This document shows positions 1 to 10,336 of a stretch of DNA of 64,000 nt, piece by piece. The DNA comes from Takifugu bimaculatus (lineage: Eukaryota; Chordata; Actinopteri; Tetraodontiformes; Tetraodontidae). Positions within the stretch are counted from its first letter, which is position 1. Each line of letters starts with the position of its first letter. Location of the stretch: assembly GCA_004026145.2 (NCBI GenBank), contig CP034976.1, forward strand, positions 13,211,887-13,275,886. The letters run 5' to 3'. The translations under genes and the position numbers were made by a program. The notes under the pieces are model-generated. The model worked only from the letters and a program-made list of their open reading frames with translations, ran no database searches and was not told the origin of the DNA.

Positions 1-3000
1 TTTGTTGGCACAAATATGTCACTCACACGCTGTCCTGTGTCAGAAGCCATCCAGTCAGATTCTGACGCAGACACAGATGTGGAAGAATCCACCACAGCCC
101 CCGTTTTGGGGAGGGTAACTACAGCCAGCCTTCAGGAAGGAGGAGAAAAGGATGTGGAAGTTGAGGTCAATGTTGCGGCGCCTGGAGAAGGCCACGTCCC
201 GCGCCTCGTCAGGGAGGAGACTCCTGGACTCTTGAATCCTTCCTACCAGCACTGCTCTACTCCTGTCCAGTTGCCAGGTAAATATTCAATCAGACTTAAT
301 GAAAGAACTTAAAGGAACAAGTTACCTGAATTTACTAAATAGTTTCCATTCCACGGGTGTTTCACCTGTAGAATACAGGAAAATCATTTCCATCATTTCC
401 TCAGTAAATGGTTTTTAGGTTTTAGTTACCTCCGACTTCCTTTTTCTTCTGAGATTTGAAATTTGAGTGAGATGTAGAAATTCAAGTGTTTTTGTTTTTT
501 TTATCGCTGTGCATCTTCATTGTTCTGCTACTTAATTTAATTATCATCGGAGATTGATGGCGACTGTGGATTTTATCCCCAGTAATCTACCTAGTAATCT
601 AGTATGAATCAAACACACAGAAAATACTGGCATGCAGAGCATGAACGAATGTGCTGGTAAAGGCTGACTATGCAGAGTCTAAACCTCACCTTCCATCTTT
701 GTTTCCTTTCAAACAACCTTCTCCCCGATCACGGAAAAGCTCCCTAAAATCAGCATTTGGCCTAAATATACCTTGCTAACACTATATGGTGAAAGATGAT
801 GTCATTTAACACATGAGAGCAAACAAACAGTTTCAACATTTTTTTCAATCATTTCAGCAAAAAAACTAACAAGACTGATATTGAGTTACAAGTTTTTGTA
901 AGAGTGTAGTTATTTTAGTGTTTTGATGCTTGTAGAAAATCAAGTGGAGGATATGGAGACCCAGGCCTTCCTGAGCCCCAGCTCAGTGAGATGTGAGTAA
1001 AAGTTTTGTTATGCAGTAAAATCACATCATTTTGTGTTCTGTAAAGTAATTCACCTCACGTGTGTGTCTTTATTTGATCTCCTACACTGAGTAGATACGG
1101 GAGCTCCTGCTCTGAGGACTGAAGCATTAGATTTGGACTCAGACAGTCAGGAGGAGGAGAACATCGCTGTGGCCGAGACACAGTCTTTTGTTCTGCAGAC
1201 CCGAGCCTGTCGGGGCAGTCGCTCGGAGGGCCACATCAGAGAAGCCACGCAGACATCCGCCCTCGAGTCTGCTGATGATGAAATGAGCAAACAGTCCTGC
1301 AGAGAAGAGTCTTTTCAGCTGGGATTGTCTGAGAGCAGCCACATTCAGGATGCAGCTGCAGCTGCAGACATGGAAAGCACCCAGGCTTTTGTCTCTGTAG
1401 AGGCCACCCAACTATATGCAGCCACCTCATCGATGAGTGCTTCAGAACTCCATGCTGCACCAGCTGATGGCGATCAGGGGGAGGAGCCAGCCACAGGCTC
1501 AGCTGTACCTGAAAGGGAAGGTTGGGAAAATTTGGCCTTAGAAGCAACACAGGCTTACCTTTCAGACCCATATCATGATTCAGAAGAGGAAACGGATGAT
1601 GAGGAGACTCAGCGCTTTCATGGTCCAGCCTCTGCTACCCTCGCCATGGCTGAAACTCAACCAATGTGTGCTTTTGAGGAGGAGGACATAAAGCATCCTG
1701 TTTCCACTGCAGTGCAAGTTAAGGTCAGAGCAAAGAATGAAACAGAAGAGAGGGCAGAGCACAGTGAGGCGGCCGTAGCTCAGGGGAGGCCCCTCAAGGT
1801 GGATCTGTCTCTAGCCGAAACTCAGCCCATGTGCACCAGCGATGACAGGGAAAGTGATGATGAGGATTCGTTTCCAGGTCTACGAAAAGGGAAAACAAAA
1901 CAGCTGCAGATTGAAGATGAGCAGACGCAGCCCCTCACAAGTTCAGAGCAATCCGCTGTTGAAACGCAGCCGCTGCAGACTGTTGACCGGGACCTGGCTC
2001 CAGGGGGAAGCGAGGCCTTTCATCAAGACAATCCAGTTGCAGCTCCACGCAGAGAAGTGCTGCAATTTAAAGAGGAAAAGCCAGCAGCTCTAATTAGCTC
2101 TGATCTGTTCCACTGCTGAAACGCAGCTCATGACCACAGGTGACGATGAAGAAAGTGACGAAGCTGACGCAGGTTTTAGCTCTTCCAAGAAGGAAAGCAA
2201 AACCTCTGCAGCACCAAGAAGATGACACACAGCCGGCTGTTTGTGAGCCTTCGGTTTTCCAAAGCCGGCCACTGATTTCAGGAGAAAACCACGATGGCGT
2301 TGGTTCACTTCCTGGTACAGAAATGACAAAAGTAAAGCCTTCACAAATCTTAGAAGAGAGGATACAGCTGCTCACAAATTCGACGTCCTCCACACACGAA
2401 ACTGGTGTATTGGAAACCAAAGCTGACGCTGAGGCTGGAACCAGTGGAAGCAAAGTTAATGGTAGAAGAGGAACGAGGGCAAATTCGAGAAAGGTGTCGA
2501 CACAGTGCGATGAACCTTCCAGGAGACCAACAAGAGGGATAAAAGATTCTTCAGCTGCAGCCCGTAGAGGAACATCAAAGTCTGGTGAAGAAAAGGATGA
2601 GGAGCTGGAGGATAAGGAAGAGGAGCATACCAACGAAGCTGAGGGAATTCAATCCAGAAATGATGTGGACTGTTTTGAACAAGACTGAACAGAACATTAG
2701 TCAAATCCAGAAACAAGAAGAACCGAGTCTGGGAGAGCAGAGAGGTGGCACTGAGCCAAGACAACACGAAAACATGGAGAAGGAAAGGAAGGAGACAGAA
2801 GAAGGGGAAGAAAACAAAAGAACTGAGACTGAACCTTCAAACAGGCTTGAATGGGAGAGAGCAGAAAAAGAGCAAACAGTTTCAACAAAGAAAAAAGACA
2901 GGGAAGACAAAGAGAGATTAGAGCACGACAAGGCAGAAAGGGAGGAGAAGGAGAGATTGGAAAAAGAGAAGAATGTTCTGATGGCCAACAGACAAACAGA

Positions 3001-5931
3001 ACAAGAAAAAGAAATGTTGGAGAGTGAAAGGAGGAAACGTGATGAGAACCTTGGGAGGGAAGATCAACAACAGCAGTGCAAGACAGGACAGTGAAGCAAA
3101 GGGGGCAGACAGAATAGAAGCCTCTGAGAAAGAACAGCTAACGGAGGAAAAGACAGTAGAAAAACAAGAGCAGAAGGAAGAAAACAAGGCCAAAGTGTCT
3201 GCAAGAGGACGAAGAGCAGCCCAGAGAACCGCCAGTGTGTAAAACAGAGCCAGTAACAGACACGTGTGTCTCCACTAATGACGACGTCCCAGCGAGGAGA
3301 ACAAGATCTCGCTCCAACTCCTCCAACTCGGTCAGCTCAGAGAGGTCCGCTTTGAGCAGTGAACCTGCAGGAGGGCAGGACGGAGAGGAGCAAGGAGGAC
3401 CAGTGAGCCGCCCCGCGTGGTGGCTTCCAGAAGCAGCACCAGGAGGAAGACGGTGGCTGCACGTCCAACACAAGGGGACCGTGACGATGATACTGGCATA
3501 ACGGGGGCCCAGGGCCAAGCACGAGGAAGCAGGCAGCGCACGAGAGGAGGAAAAGCTGAGGCAGTTTCTCCTGTGGTCAGTCAGAGTGACCCCAAAACTG
3601 TAGCCAGAGGCAGGAAGAACACTAAAGCCCAGTCCTCCAACGATGCCGAGAAGGCAGGTTCTCAGCAGGCTACTACCTCTAGGGGGCAGCGTCGATCTAG
3701 TTCAAATGGCTCTGGACCCACAGAAGCTAAAGGCTCCTCGAATCAAGGCGAGCTCATTGGCAATGAGGAAACGCTTCAGTCTAAAAAGAATGTAAGGGGC
3801 AGAAGCCATAAACCAGCAAAAAGGGAGGCAGTGGTGGCCCCACAATCCCCTGCTGTCAGTAGTCCAGGTGAGACAAAAGAGCTTAGAAAAGGAAGAAAAA
3901 GAGGGTCTGAAGCAAATACTGACATGGACTCGGACAGAAGTTCCAAATTCATGAAAGGGGGGGAAATAGAACAGACACCAGGAGAAGCTGAAGAAGCACC
4001 TAAACAAGCACAAGATGAGACTCCTGCACCAGCTAAGAGAAGAAGTAGAGCGTCCGTCGCTCAGACGAAGAAAGCTCTCGATCCGTCTGGACCTGGGCTG
4101 AAGGAAACTAATGAAAGCATAGCCGAGGAGCCCGTGGAGAAGAGAGGCCAAGGTCGACTGGCAGTGGGCCAGAAACAGAAAAGAGAGGAGCAGGAAGGTG
4201 CTGGAGTGCCTGTCGAGCAGCGTGCACGTGTGCTGGAAGCAGAGGTGACTTGATGACTTCCCTTACACACACATAGCTGATGTTATCGGTGTCCGCTTCC
4301 ATCCGGCCAGAGGCCCTGGTGCGTTTCTATCCATGAGTCAGCCTTTCCAGACCGGGATTATGTGCTGTTGCCTCTCAGCAACAAGAGCAGCCTTACCCCA
4401 CTAATAAGGAGAAATTAAGTACCAGAGTGGCCTTCCATTATTCTCCCTGTCTGATTTCTTTTTTGTTCGCTGCATGTTAAAAGGTCCAAACCCCAGCCAG
4501 CAGTGGGTCCAGGAAGCGCCAGGCTCCTGTGGATGCTTCGCCCCTTCAGGAAGACCCCTCGCGCCTCCTTCCCTGTCCCCAGCAGCTCACGTTCGCTCGC
4601 GTGCCGTCGGCCACGCGTACAAGGTTTGAGGATTTTCCCTTTTTGGATTCTGGGACAACTGAGCCCGAGGCTACATCTGAAGCAGGTCTGCGCTCCTCTC
4701 AGGTGCTGTTCACAGGTGTGGTGGACGAAAGCAGGGGAGCAGGTGTTGGCCCGTTTGGGAGGCAGCGTGGCCAAAGGCGTGGCCGACATGAACTGTCTGG
4801 TGACGGATAAGCTGCGCCGGACCGTGAAGCTCCTGTGTGCCGTGGCCAAAGGAATCCCTGTTGTTACCACGCTGTGGCTGGAAAAGGTTAGCTTAAAAAT
4901 AACCCCGTACCAGCGTGGGAGGCTCAGACAGGCTGCTGGTGACGCTGCTGCTTTCTGTTTTTCAGAGTGGGAAGACTGGGAGCTTCCTGTCTCCCAGTTC
5001 CTTCATTGTGAAGGATCTGGAGCAGGAGAAGAAATTCAATTTCTGCTTGGAGGAGTCTCTCAAGGTTGCCTAGCAGCCAGCCGCTCTTACAGGTGCCCAT
5101 CAGTCATGCGCAGGTTTATTCTGGCTCGGAGTGACAGGCAGAATGTAATAGATTACTGATGATGACCACGAATGACCCCGACACCAGAAAATGCTTCTTG
5201 TTTTGAGTTCAACGTTTCTGAAGTGTTAAATACCGTTCTCCTCATACGAGTGTTAATTGCTGTAATTTGGGGGACATAAATTAGCATTTGCTCTTGTCTC
5301 GGGGATGCAGGCAGCTGTGATTCCATGTTATCAAGGCTACAAATAGAAAGTCTAATGCCACAGTGCGCTGACGCTGCCTAAAACTGGGCGATGTGTGCCC
5401 GTGTTTCATTCCTGAGAGCTTTGTATTGATTTCCATTGTTGCAGAAATAACTAAAAATAGAGAACAGCTTAGATCTGACTGGCATCTTATTTCTTCTCTC
5501 TTAGGGGTACGAAATTCATGTTACCAAGTCGGTGAAGCCTGAGCCAGTTCAGATGAGAGACATCCTCACATGCAGCGGCGCTACCTTCCTCCCCAAGATG
5601 CCCAGTTCTCACAAGGTCCTACACCAACACCCGACCTCCCAGCATCAGCAGATACGCTGAATTAGTGGCATTTCCTCTTAGCATCGCGCTAGCATACCGG
5701 TTGTTTACTCCTGTCCCCTTCTTGTTGTTCTCAGGCTCAAACTGTAGTGATTTCATGTGAAGAGGACTGGCACCTTATGTGCTCGCGCCGCGTCGGCGTC
5801 AGTCCCCGTGGTCACCGCCGAGTTCATCCTCGCCAGGGATCCTGCAGCAGAAACTGGACTTTCAAAGCCACGCGCTCTCCCCCCCCGCAGGCCGCCTGCA
5901 GCCTGTAGGCAGAGCGAGGCAACGGACGTGA
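1..5931 (+). CDS. mdc1: mdc1, mediator of DNA damage checkpoint protein 1 (3' part; frame-disrupted as sequenced)
   Basis: MDC1 is the nuclear scaffold that reads gamma-H2AX through tandem C-terminal BRCT repeats and recruits repair factors. The window opens inside the gene; the N-terminal FHA domain is upstream. Visible exons: about 44-281 with an acidic SDSDADTDVEE-type CK2 site, 932-992, one very large exon 1095 to about 4240 rich in ETQP motifs and later Lys/Glu/Arg/Ser-rich sequence, about 4483-4886, 4966-5092, 5505-5615 and 5735-5931. BRCT core residues are clear: VLFTGVVDE, a stretch ending PVVTTLWLEK, SFLSPSSFIVKD, GYEIHVTKSVKPEP and VPVVTAEFIL, with stop TGA 5929-5931. Family identity is firm from the BRCT block. 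Reading frame changes by +1 near 2110, 2190-2220, 2660-2688, 3060-3094, 3230-3242, 4727-4731, 5070, 5774 and 5836, and by a net two bases near 3395-3440. Residues 4622-4702 may be a short intron. Either sequencing insertions or a decaying gene. Confidence 0.9.
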
Positions 5932-6552
5932 GAGCGGCGGAGGACCAACGGGACGCCGACGCCGGAACGTTTGCTGCACTGCAGGAATTCTGCCTCCGCA
6001 TCGTTCGCCTTGGGGGTTTTTTGAAAGCAGCAACAGCTGAGAGAGGGCAGGGGTCACCGCTGACCTGCCTCCTCTGCCCCCCCATGGACAGGTACTCGGC
6101 TGTGGTTTGGGGCGTGATCATGTTGGGGGGCTGATTTGAAGTTCATCAGTTGCACTGTTGGGAGCCAGTGGATGGAAAACTGACTCCTGACCTGATCAGG
6201 TGCCTTTTAACACGGGAGTAATCTCGTGTTTGAGTGTGTGTTGTTTCTGCGTCCATTAACTTTCACCACCTACTCCATTAAGACCACATCTAAACCTATT
6301 ACTGCCAAGGATGAGACACCAGACGGGCACCTGAATGCTGATGATGCTCCTGCATCGATATCCGCCTTCATATTTTACCTCCAGTAGAGTAGATATTCTC
6401 CTTCCGGAACCGTGTGCAGATCCTTGTTCCTGATCCACTGATTACTGCCGTAAACGTGACCCATCCGGGGTGTTTTAATGGCTACAACCGGTTAATCTCC
6501 ATAGCTGTTTGTATGTATGAAATCATGAAATCTCTGTATTTCCCATGAAAAA

Positions 6553-6558
6553 ATTAAA
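6553..6558 (+). terminator. Candidate mdc1 polyadenylation signal (ATTAAA)
   Basis: ATTAAA lies about 620 bases after the mdc1 stop in an A/T-rich patch and is followed by T-rich sequence. It is the best-placed signal before the GC-rich block at 6700. No transcript evidence is available here. Confidence 0.35.
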
Positions 6559-6699
6559 TTTTTGAATCATGATCAGTGGAATTTTACTGGTTTTTTTGTT
6601 GTTTTTTCTCTAATATTAAGTGTAAGTTTAAACCTTTTTGTCCCGAGGATATGATGTTAAAGACCTTTCTGAGTGATTCCATCGCCCTCCTCGCTCTTA

Positions 6700-7100
6700 A
6701 ATGGCCGTGTGTCTTTGGGGTCCCCGGGGGCGGCCGGTGATTCCCGACATGAGTCGAGTGGCTCCGAGAGCGAGCAGAGCCCGACATATTCCGATCGTCT
6801 CCCAAATGTTGAGGCAGAGTCGTTAAGTGTCTTCAGGTTTCGCGGGGGTTGCGAGGAACAGACACGACGAGGGAGGGAGGGAGGGAAAAGCTCGGCACCA
6901 TCCGCGCATCTTTGCACCTCTGAGCGGCACGAACGCGCGGACGCGGCTGCAGCCAGCGGAGCGGAGGTAGGCACCGCATTTCTCTCCTCCAACATGCATG
7001 TGCGGGTGTTTGTCCGGCACGTGACGGGTTAAATTCTGCAGGTTTTTGGTTTTTTACGCGATGCGCCTGTCGGCTGTCCCGGCCCGGAGGTGACTGATCA
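6700..7100 (+). promoter_or_regulatory. CpG-rich block, candidate promoter and 5' noncoding exon of the downstream Ig gene
   Basis: This stretch is strikingly richer in G+C and CpG than its neighbours, with CGGCCGG, CGCGGGGG and CACGTGAC (an E-box at about 7018-7025). It lies between the 3' end of mdc1 and the first coding exon of the Ig-like gene at 10337, whose exon opens with noncoding bases after a splice acceptor at about 10316. A CpG-island promoter with a long first intron (about 7.0 to 10.3 kb) would explain this. The transcription start itself cannot be placed from sequence. Confidence 0.4.
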
Positions 7101-7575
7101 GACTTTGGAGCTGCGAGCAGGTTGATCATTTTTTTTTCCCACCTCGTGTGAAAATATATTAAGTGCATGAGCGGTGATAAAACTGATTCGTTTTCAGGTG
7201 GATGTTGCATTTAAATCTCAGCCTCTAGGTTGAATTTAGGAGCCGCAAAATAGCCCCGGCTCTTTTTTTTTTTTTCCTGAACCCTTTTTATGCCTAAAAT
7301 GTGTTCAATCTGCATGAAACCGAGATAATGTAATCAATTAGGCCCGTTTGATGATCCCTACATATGAAGTTATATGGCTGCTGGCACAGTCTTGGTGCAT
7401 ATTTAAAAGGCCTTTTGAGTCCATCTAGCACAGCGCGCCTGACTGTGTCGTTCCTGCTAATCTGAGCTGCATGGAGGTCCACAGGGGCCATGACGGCTCT
7501 GGAAAACCACCTTTATCACTGCCGAGAATCCCACTTCTCTGTTTTGGGGCTTTTGACTCTGTGTTCTGCATATCT

Positions 7576-7576
<1 letters not shown>

Positions 7577-7619
<43 letters not shown>
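7577..7619. repeat. (CA)n microsatellite
   Basis: Uninterrupted CA dinucleotide tract of about 43 bases. It gives spurious His/Thr and Val/Cys open frames on the two strands. Confidence 0.97.
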
Positions 7620-7621
<2 letters not shown>

Positions 7622-7813
7622 CTCATGATCATTGATTTTAATGAATCTGACAGGTGCAAGCAATATGGTGGAAATCTGTCTCATCCTTTAGTTCACTGCA
7701 GCCGCTTTAGGGGAAAAGAAGTTGTCAGCGGCTGCAGGCTTTGTATCAAAGATAGGTTTTTGGAATCCCTGTTTGGATTTTGTCTAGACAATATTTTCTG
7801 TCTGTTTGAGCAA

Positions 7814-7840
7814 CCCCCCCCCCCCCCCCCCCCCCCCCCC
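7814..7840. repeat. Poly(C) run
   Basis: About 27 consecutive C residues, a length at which sequencing is unreliable. It lies between two dinucleotide tracts in noncoding sequence. Confidence 0.97.
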
Positions 7841-7973
7841 ATCCTTGGAGAAAATTGGAGTGGAGTGAATTTGTGCTTGAGGAAAGCTCACATTTTTTGA
7901 CAGTTTCATACAGTCATGGAACATTTTTTTCCACTCCTCATGCTTTATGAATGCATGTGGTCCTCTGACAAGA

Positions 7974-7996
7974 GTGTGTGTGTGTATGTGTGTGTG

Positions 7997-8048
<52 letters not shown>
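7974..8048. repeat. (GT)n microsatellite
   Basis: GT tract of about 75 bases with single interruptions (TATG and TTTG). Confidence 0.96.
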
Positions 8049-8049
<1 letters not shown>

Positions 8050-10140
8050 TTTGTGATAGTGTTTCTGTAGCATCTCTGTGGACCATGCGCAACTGAACAC
8101 ACATGATGAGGAGGAACAGACAGGCGTTACTTTGTAGGGTCCCCACATCTGCAGCCATTTCCGCCTCTTTAAAGCTGCTGGACAAAGATCTGCCTGTGTT
8201 TCCAGTAAATAGAGAGTTAGACAAGAACAGGCTTTGATATTTCAGAGTGGGATGCGCTGACTTGGATTATATAAGATAAGGAGGAGGAGATTCGGAGAGA
8301 AGGGAATGATGAGGAGGAGGATTCAGGTGGTGGTGGGGAGGGTGGGGGGGTGAAGTTTACAGGAGTGGGGACTTGGACGTGGTCACAGCAGTGGAAGAAA
8401 ATAACCTTTGTATTTGTGAGATGGCTGACAGAAATGTGGAGAGCGAGCAGAGAAACCAGCGAGGGGAAAGAAATAGAGTGAAGCTAAATGAGGTGAGCGG
8501 CAGGGAGAACGGCAGATGGTATATTTAGATGTATTCAAGGTTCCACCCCAGATGACAGGATCTGAATACATAACTCGAGTTTTCGTAGGCAGGAGGAAGT
8601 CCCTGAAGGGGCTTCAAATGCTCAAAATGAAGGAGATTTGTAGCAGAGCTGCAGGAGTTCTGTGGCAGATGGAAGCACAGCGAATCTTTTCCCCCCTGTG
8701 TTCCTGTATTAATTAAATGTTGATGACTCTGAGGGTCAGCTATGGATATCTTAGCATTAGTCCAGATGAACCTGAGGATCCTTAAAACAATAATAAACCA
8801 GTGAGATTAGAGTGGAATCCAAGGTCCATATAAACCGGGTAAACTGCAGCAAATGCACACTAATGGTTTGGTTCTGTGTGACGCAGCATCGGCCCATATT
8901 TTGTTTCGGCTGAAAATGGAATCAGTGAGCTTTTACTGTGGCTAACAGTGTGACAGGAATAAGAGAGGACGCCAGCAAACCCAGCAGGGGCAAATGTGTT
9001 TGTTGGATAGAAAGACGTCTTTGAAAACCCTGGTACTTGGCTGGTGGGCTCCCAAAGGTGCTCACAGCGTGGCGCCCACCGCCAGACGCTTTGAATCCAG
9101 CTCGCGTGTGGCCCGTGGCACCGCAGGGGTTCAGCGCCGTTATTAACACGCAGCATATTTAAGGCCGGTCCAGCTGCTTCTGCTGAACTGGCCGTTAGAA
9201 CGATGCAGTTTGCTGAAAGTCTGCAGACAACAGTGGACCTCAAAGTCCGGACCTCGACCCCGCGGAGCCAATTTGGGGAGATCAAAGGAAAGGTTTTGAG
9301 ATAAGATCCGTTTTCAGGAAGCAGAGATCTACCAGACGTTTGGTCGACACACCAAATCAAGTGAATAGTGGATTAAAGCACTCGAGCTGATGTTGGTGGT
9401 GCTCAGCTGCCATCATGGTTTAGGGAAACACACCCCAGAATTGTAGTTGGTGGTGCGATGATTGCTGCTTCACCCATTAATCAGAGCTGGAGCTACAGAA
9501 CTCCAGTCTAGGCCAACGCAAAAACTCTAAAACTCTTTCAAATGGATGAAACCAATGTTTCAGGGATGGAAACGATTTTCCAGAATTATGGCTGCGCTGT
9601 GCTTCCCTGTAGTGATTTAAACACAGATATGGATTAAATGTCTCTTTGCATGGCCTTCGTACACAGGGTCTGAAAAATAATGTCTCTAAAAAATTGACCT
9701 GAGGTATTTCAGCCAGTGATTTGTGCCGGCTGCTCTTTTAGAGCTCCAGTCCAATAATGAGCCCTAAGCAATGGTGGAGAAATTGAATCAGCAGAGACTG
9801 AGATGCTCTGCAGGGCTTCAGGGGGCTTATTTAGATTTATAGTGCGATTGGACAAAATAATTGAATTTTGAATGCACCTTAAAGAACATACAAGGCTGAA
9901 TCTCAATAACTGCTCTATCGATACTTGAGGTTTTGGACTGGTTCCACAGGGCACTTTCTTTTGCTCTCACGCCACAGTCTGTTGCATTTGAGAACAAAGT
10001 CAATATTTCAAATGATTATGGCCTGAAAATGAACATTCTGACCATTATTATATTCTAAAAAAAGCACAAATTCACCTGTGGAATAAAAGGTTGAACATAT
10101 TTACCTCCACGGAGGTTAGGTGACACTCGAGGGGCTTTGA

Positions 10141-10177
<37 letters not shown>

Positions 10178-10315
10178 GTAATCTTACAGTAATGAGGCCT
10201 ATTTCTACCACACTAGGGGTGTAAGTCACAGTAGTTGCAATTAAAACTACTGATATTTGCCCCGACTGAATAATATTGCCTTTTTATTAAAAGATACGTT
10301 ATTAATTTTTTTCCA
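8050..10315. other. Noncoding stretch upstream of the Ig-like gene (probable first intron)
   Basis: No reading frame here resembles a protein domain. The stretch holds purine-rich GGA/GAG sequence around 8280-8350 and a (GT)n tract at 10145-10174. It is best explained as intron 1 of the following Ig-like gene, because that gene's first coding exon starts with noncoding bases behind an acceptor at about 10316. I see no RNA gene or complete transposon. Confidence 0.5.
10145..10174. repeat. (GT)n microsatellite
   Basis: Uninterrupted GT tract of about 30 bases, shortly before the first coding exon of the Ig-like gene. Confidence 0.95.
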
Positions 10316-10336
10316 GACACACCAGAAGAAGCCAAG

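Noticed and set aside
2110..3250. The mdc1 frame changes could be very short introns
   Set aside because: Adjacent open frames overlap or abut within a few bases, with no GT...AG pair of usable length between them, so splicing cannot explain them.
7784..8224. 146-codon minus-strand frame with a His/Thr stretch
   Set aside because: It spans a poly(C) run and a (GT)n tract and has no family resemblance.
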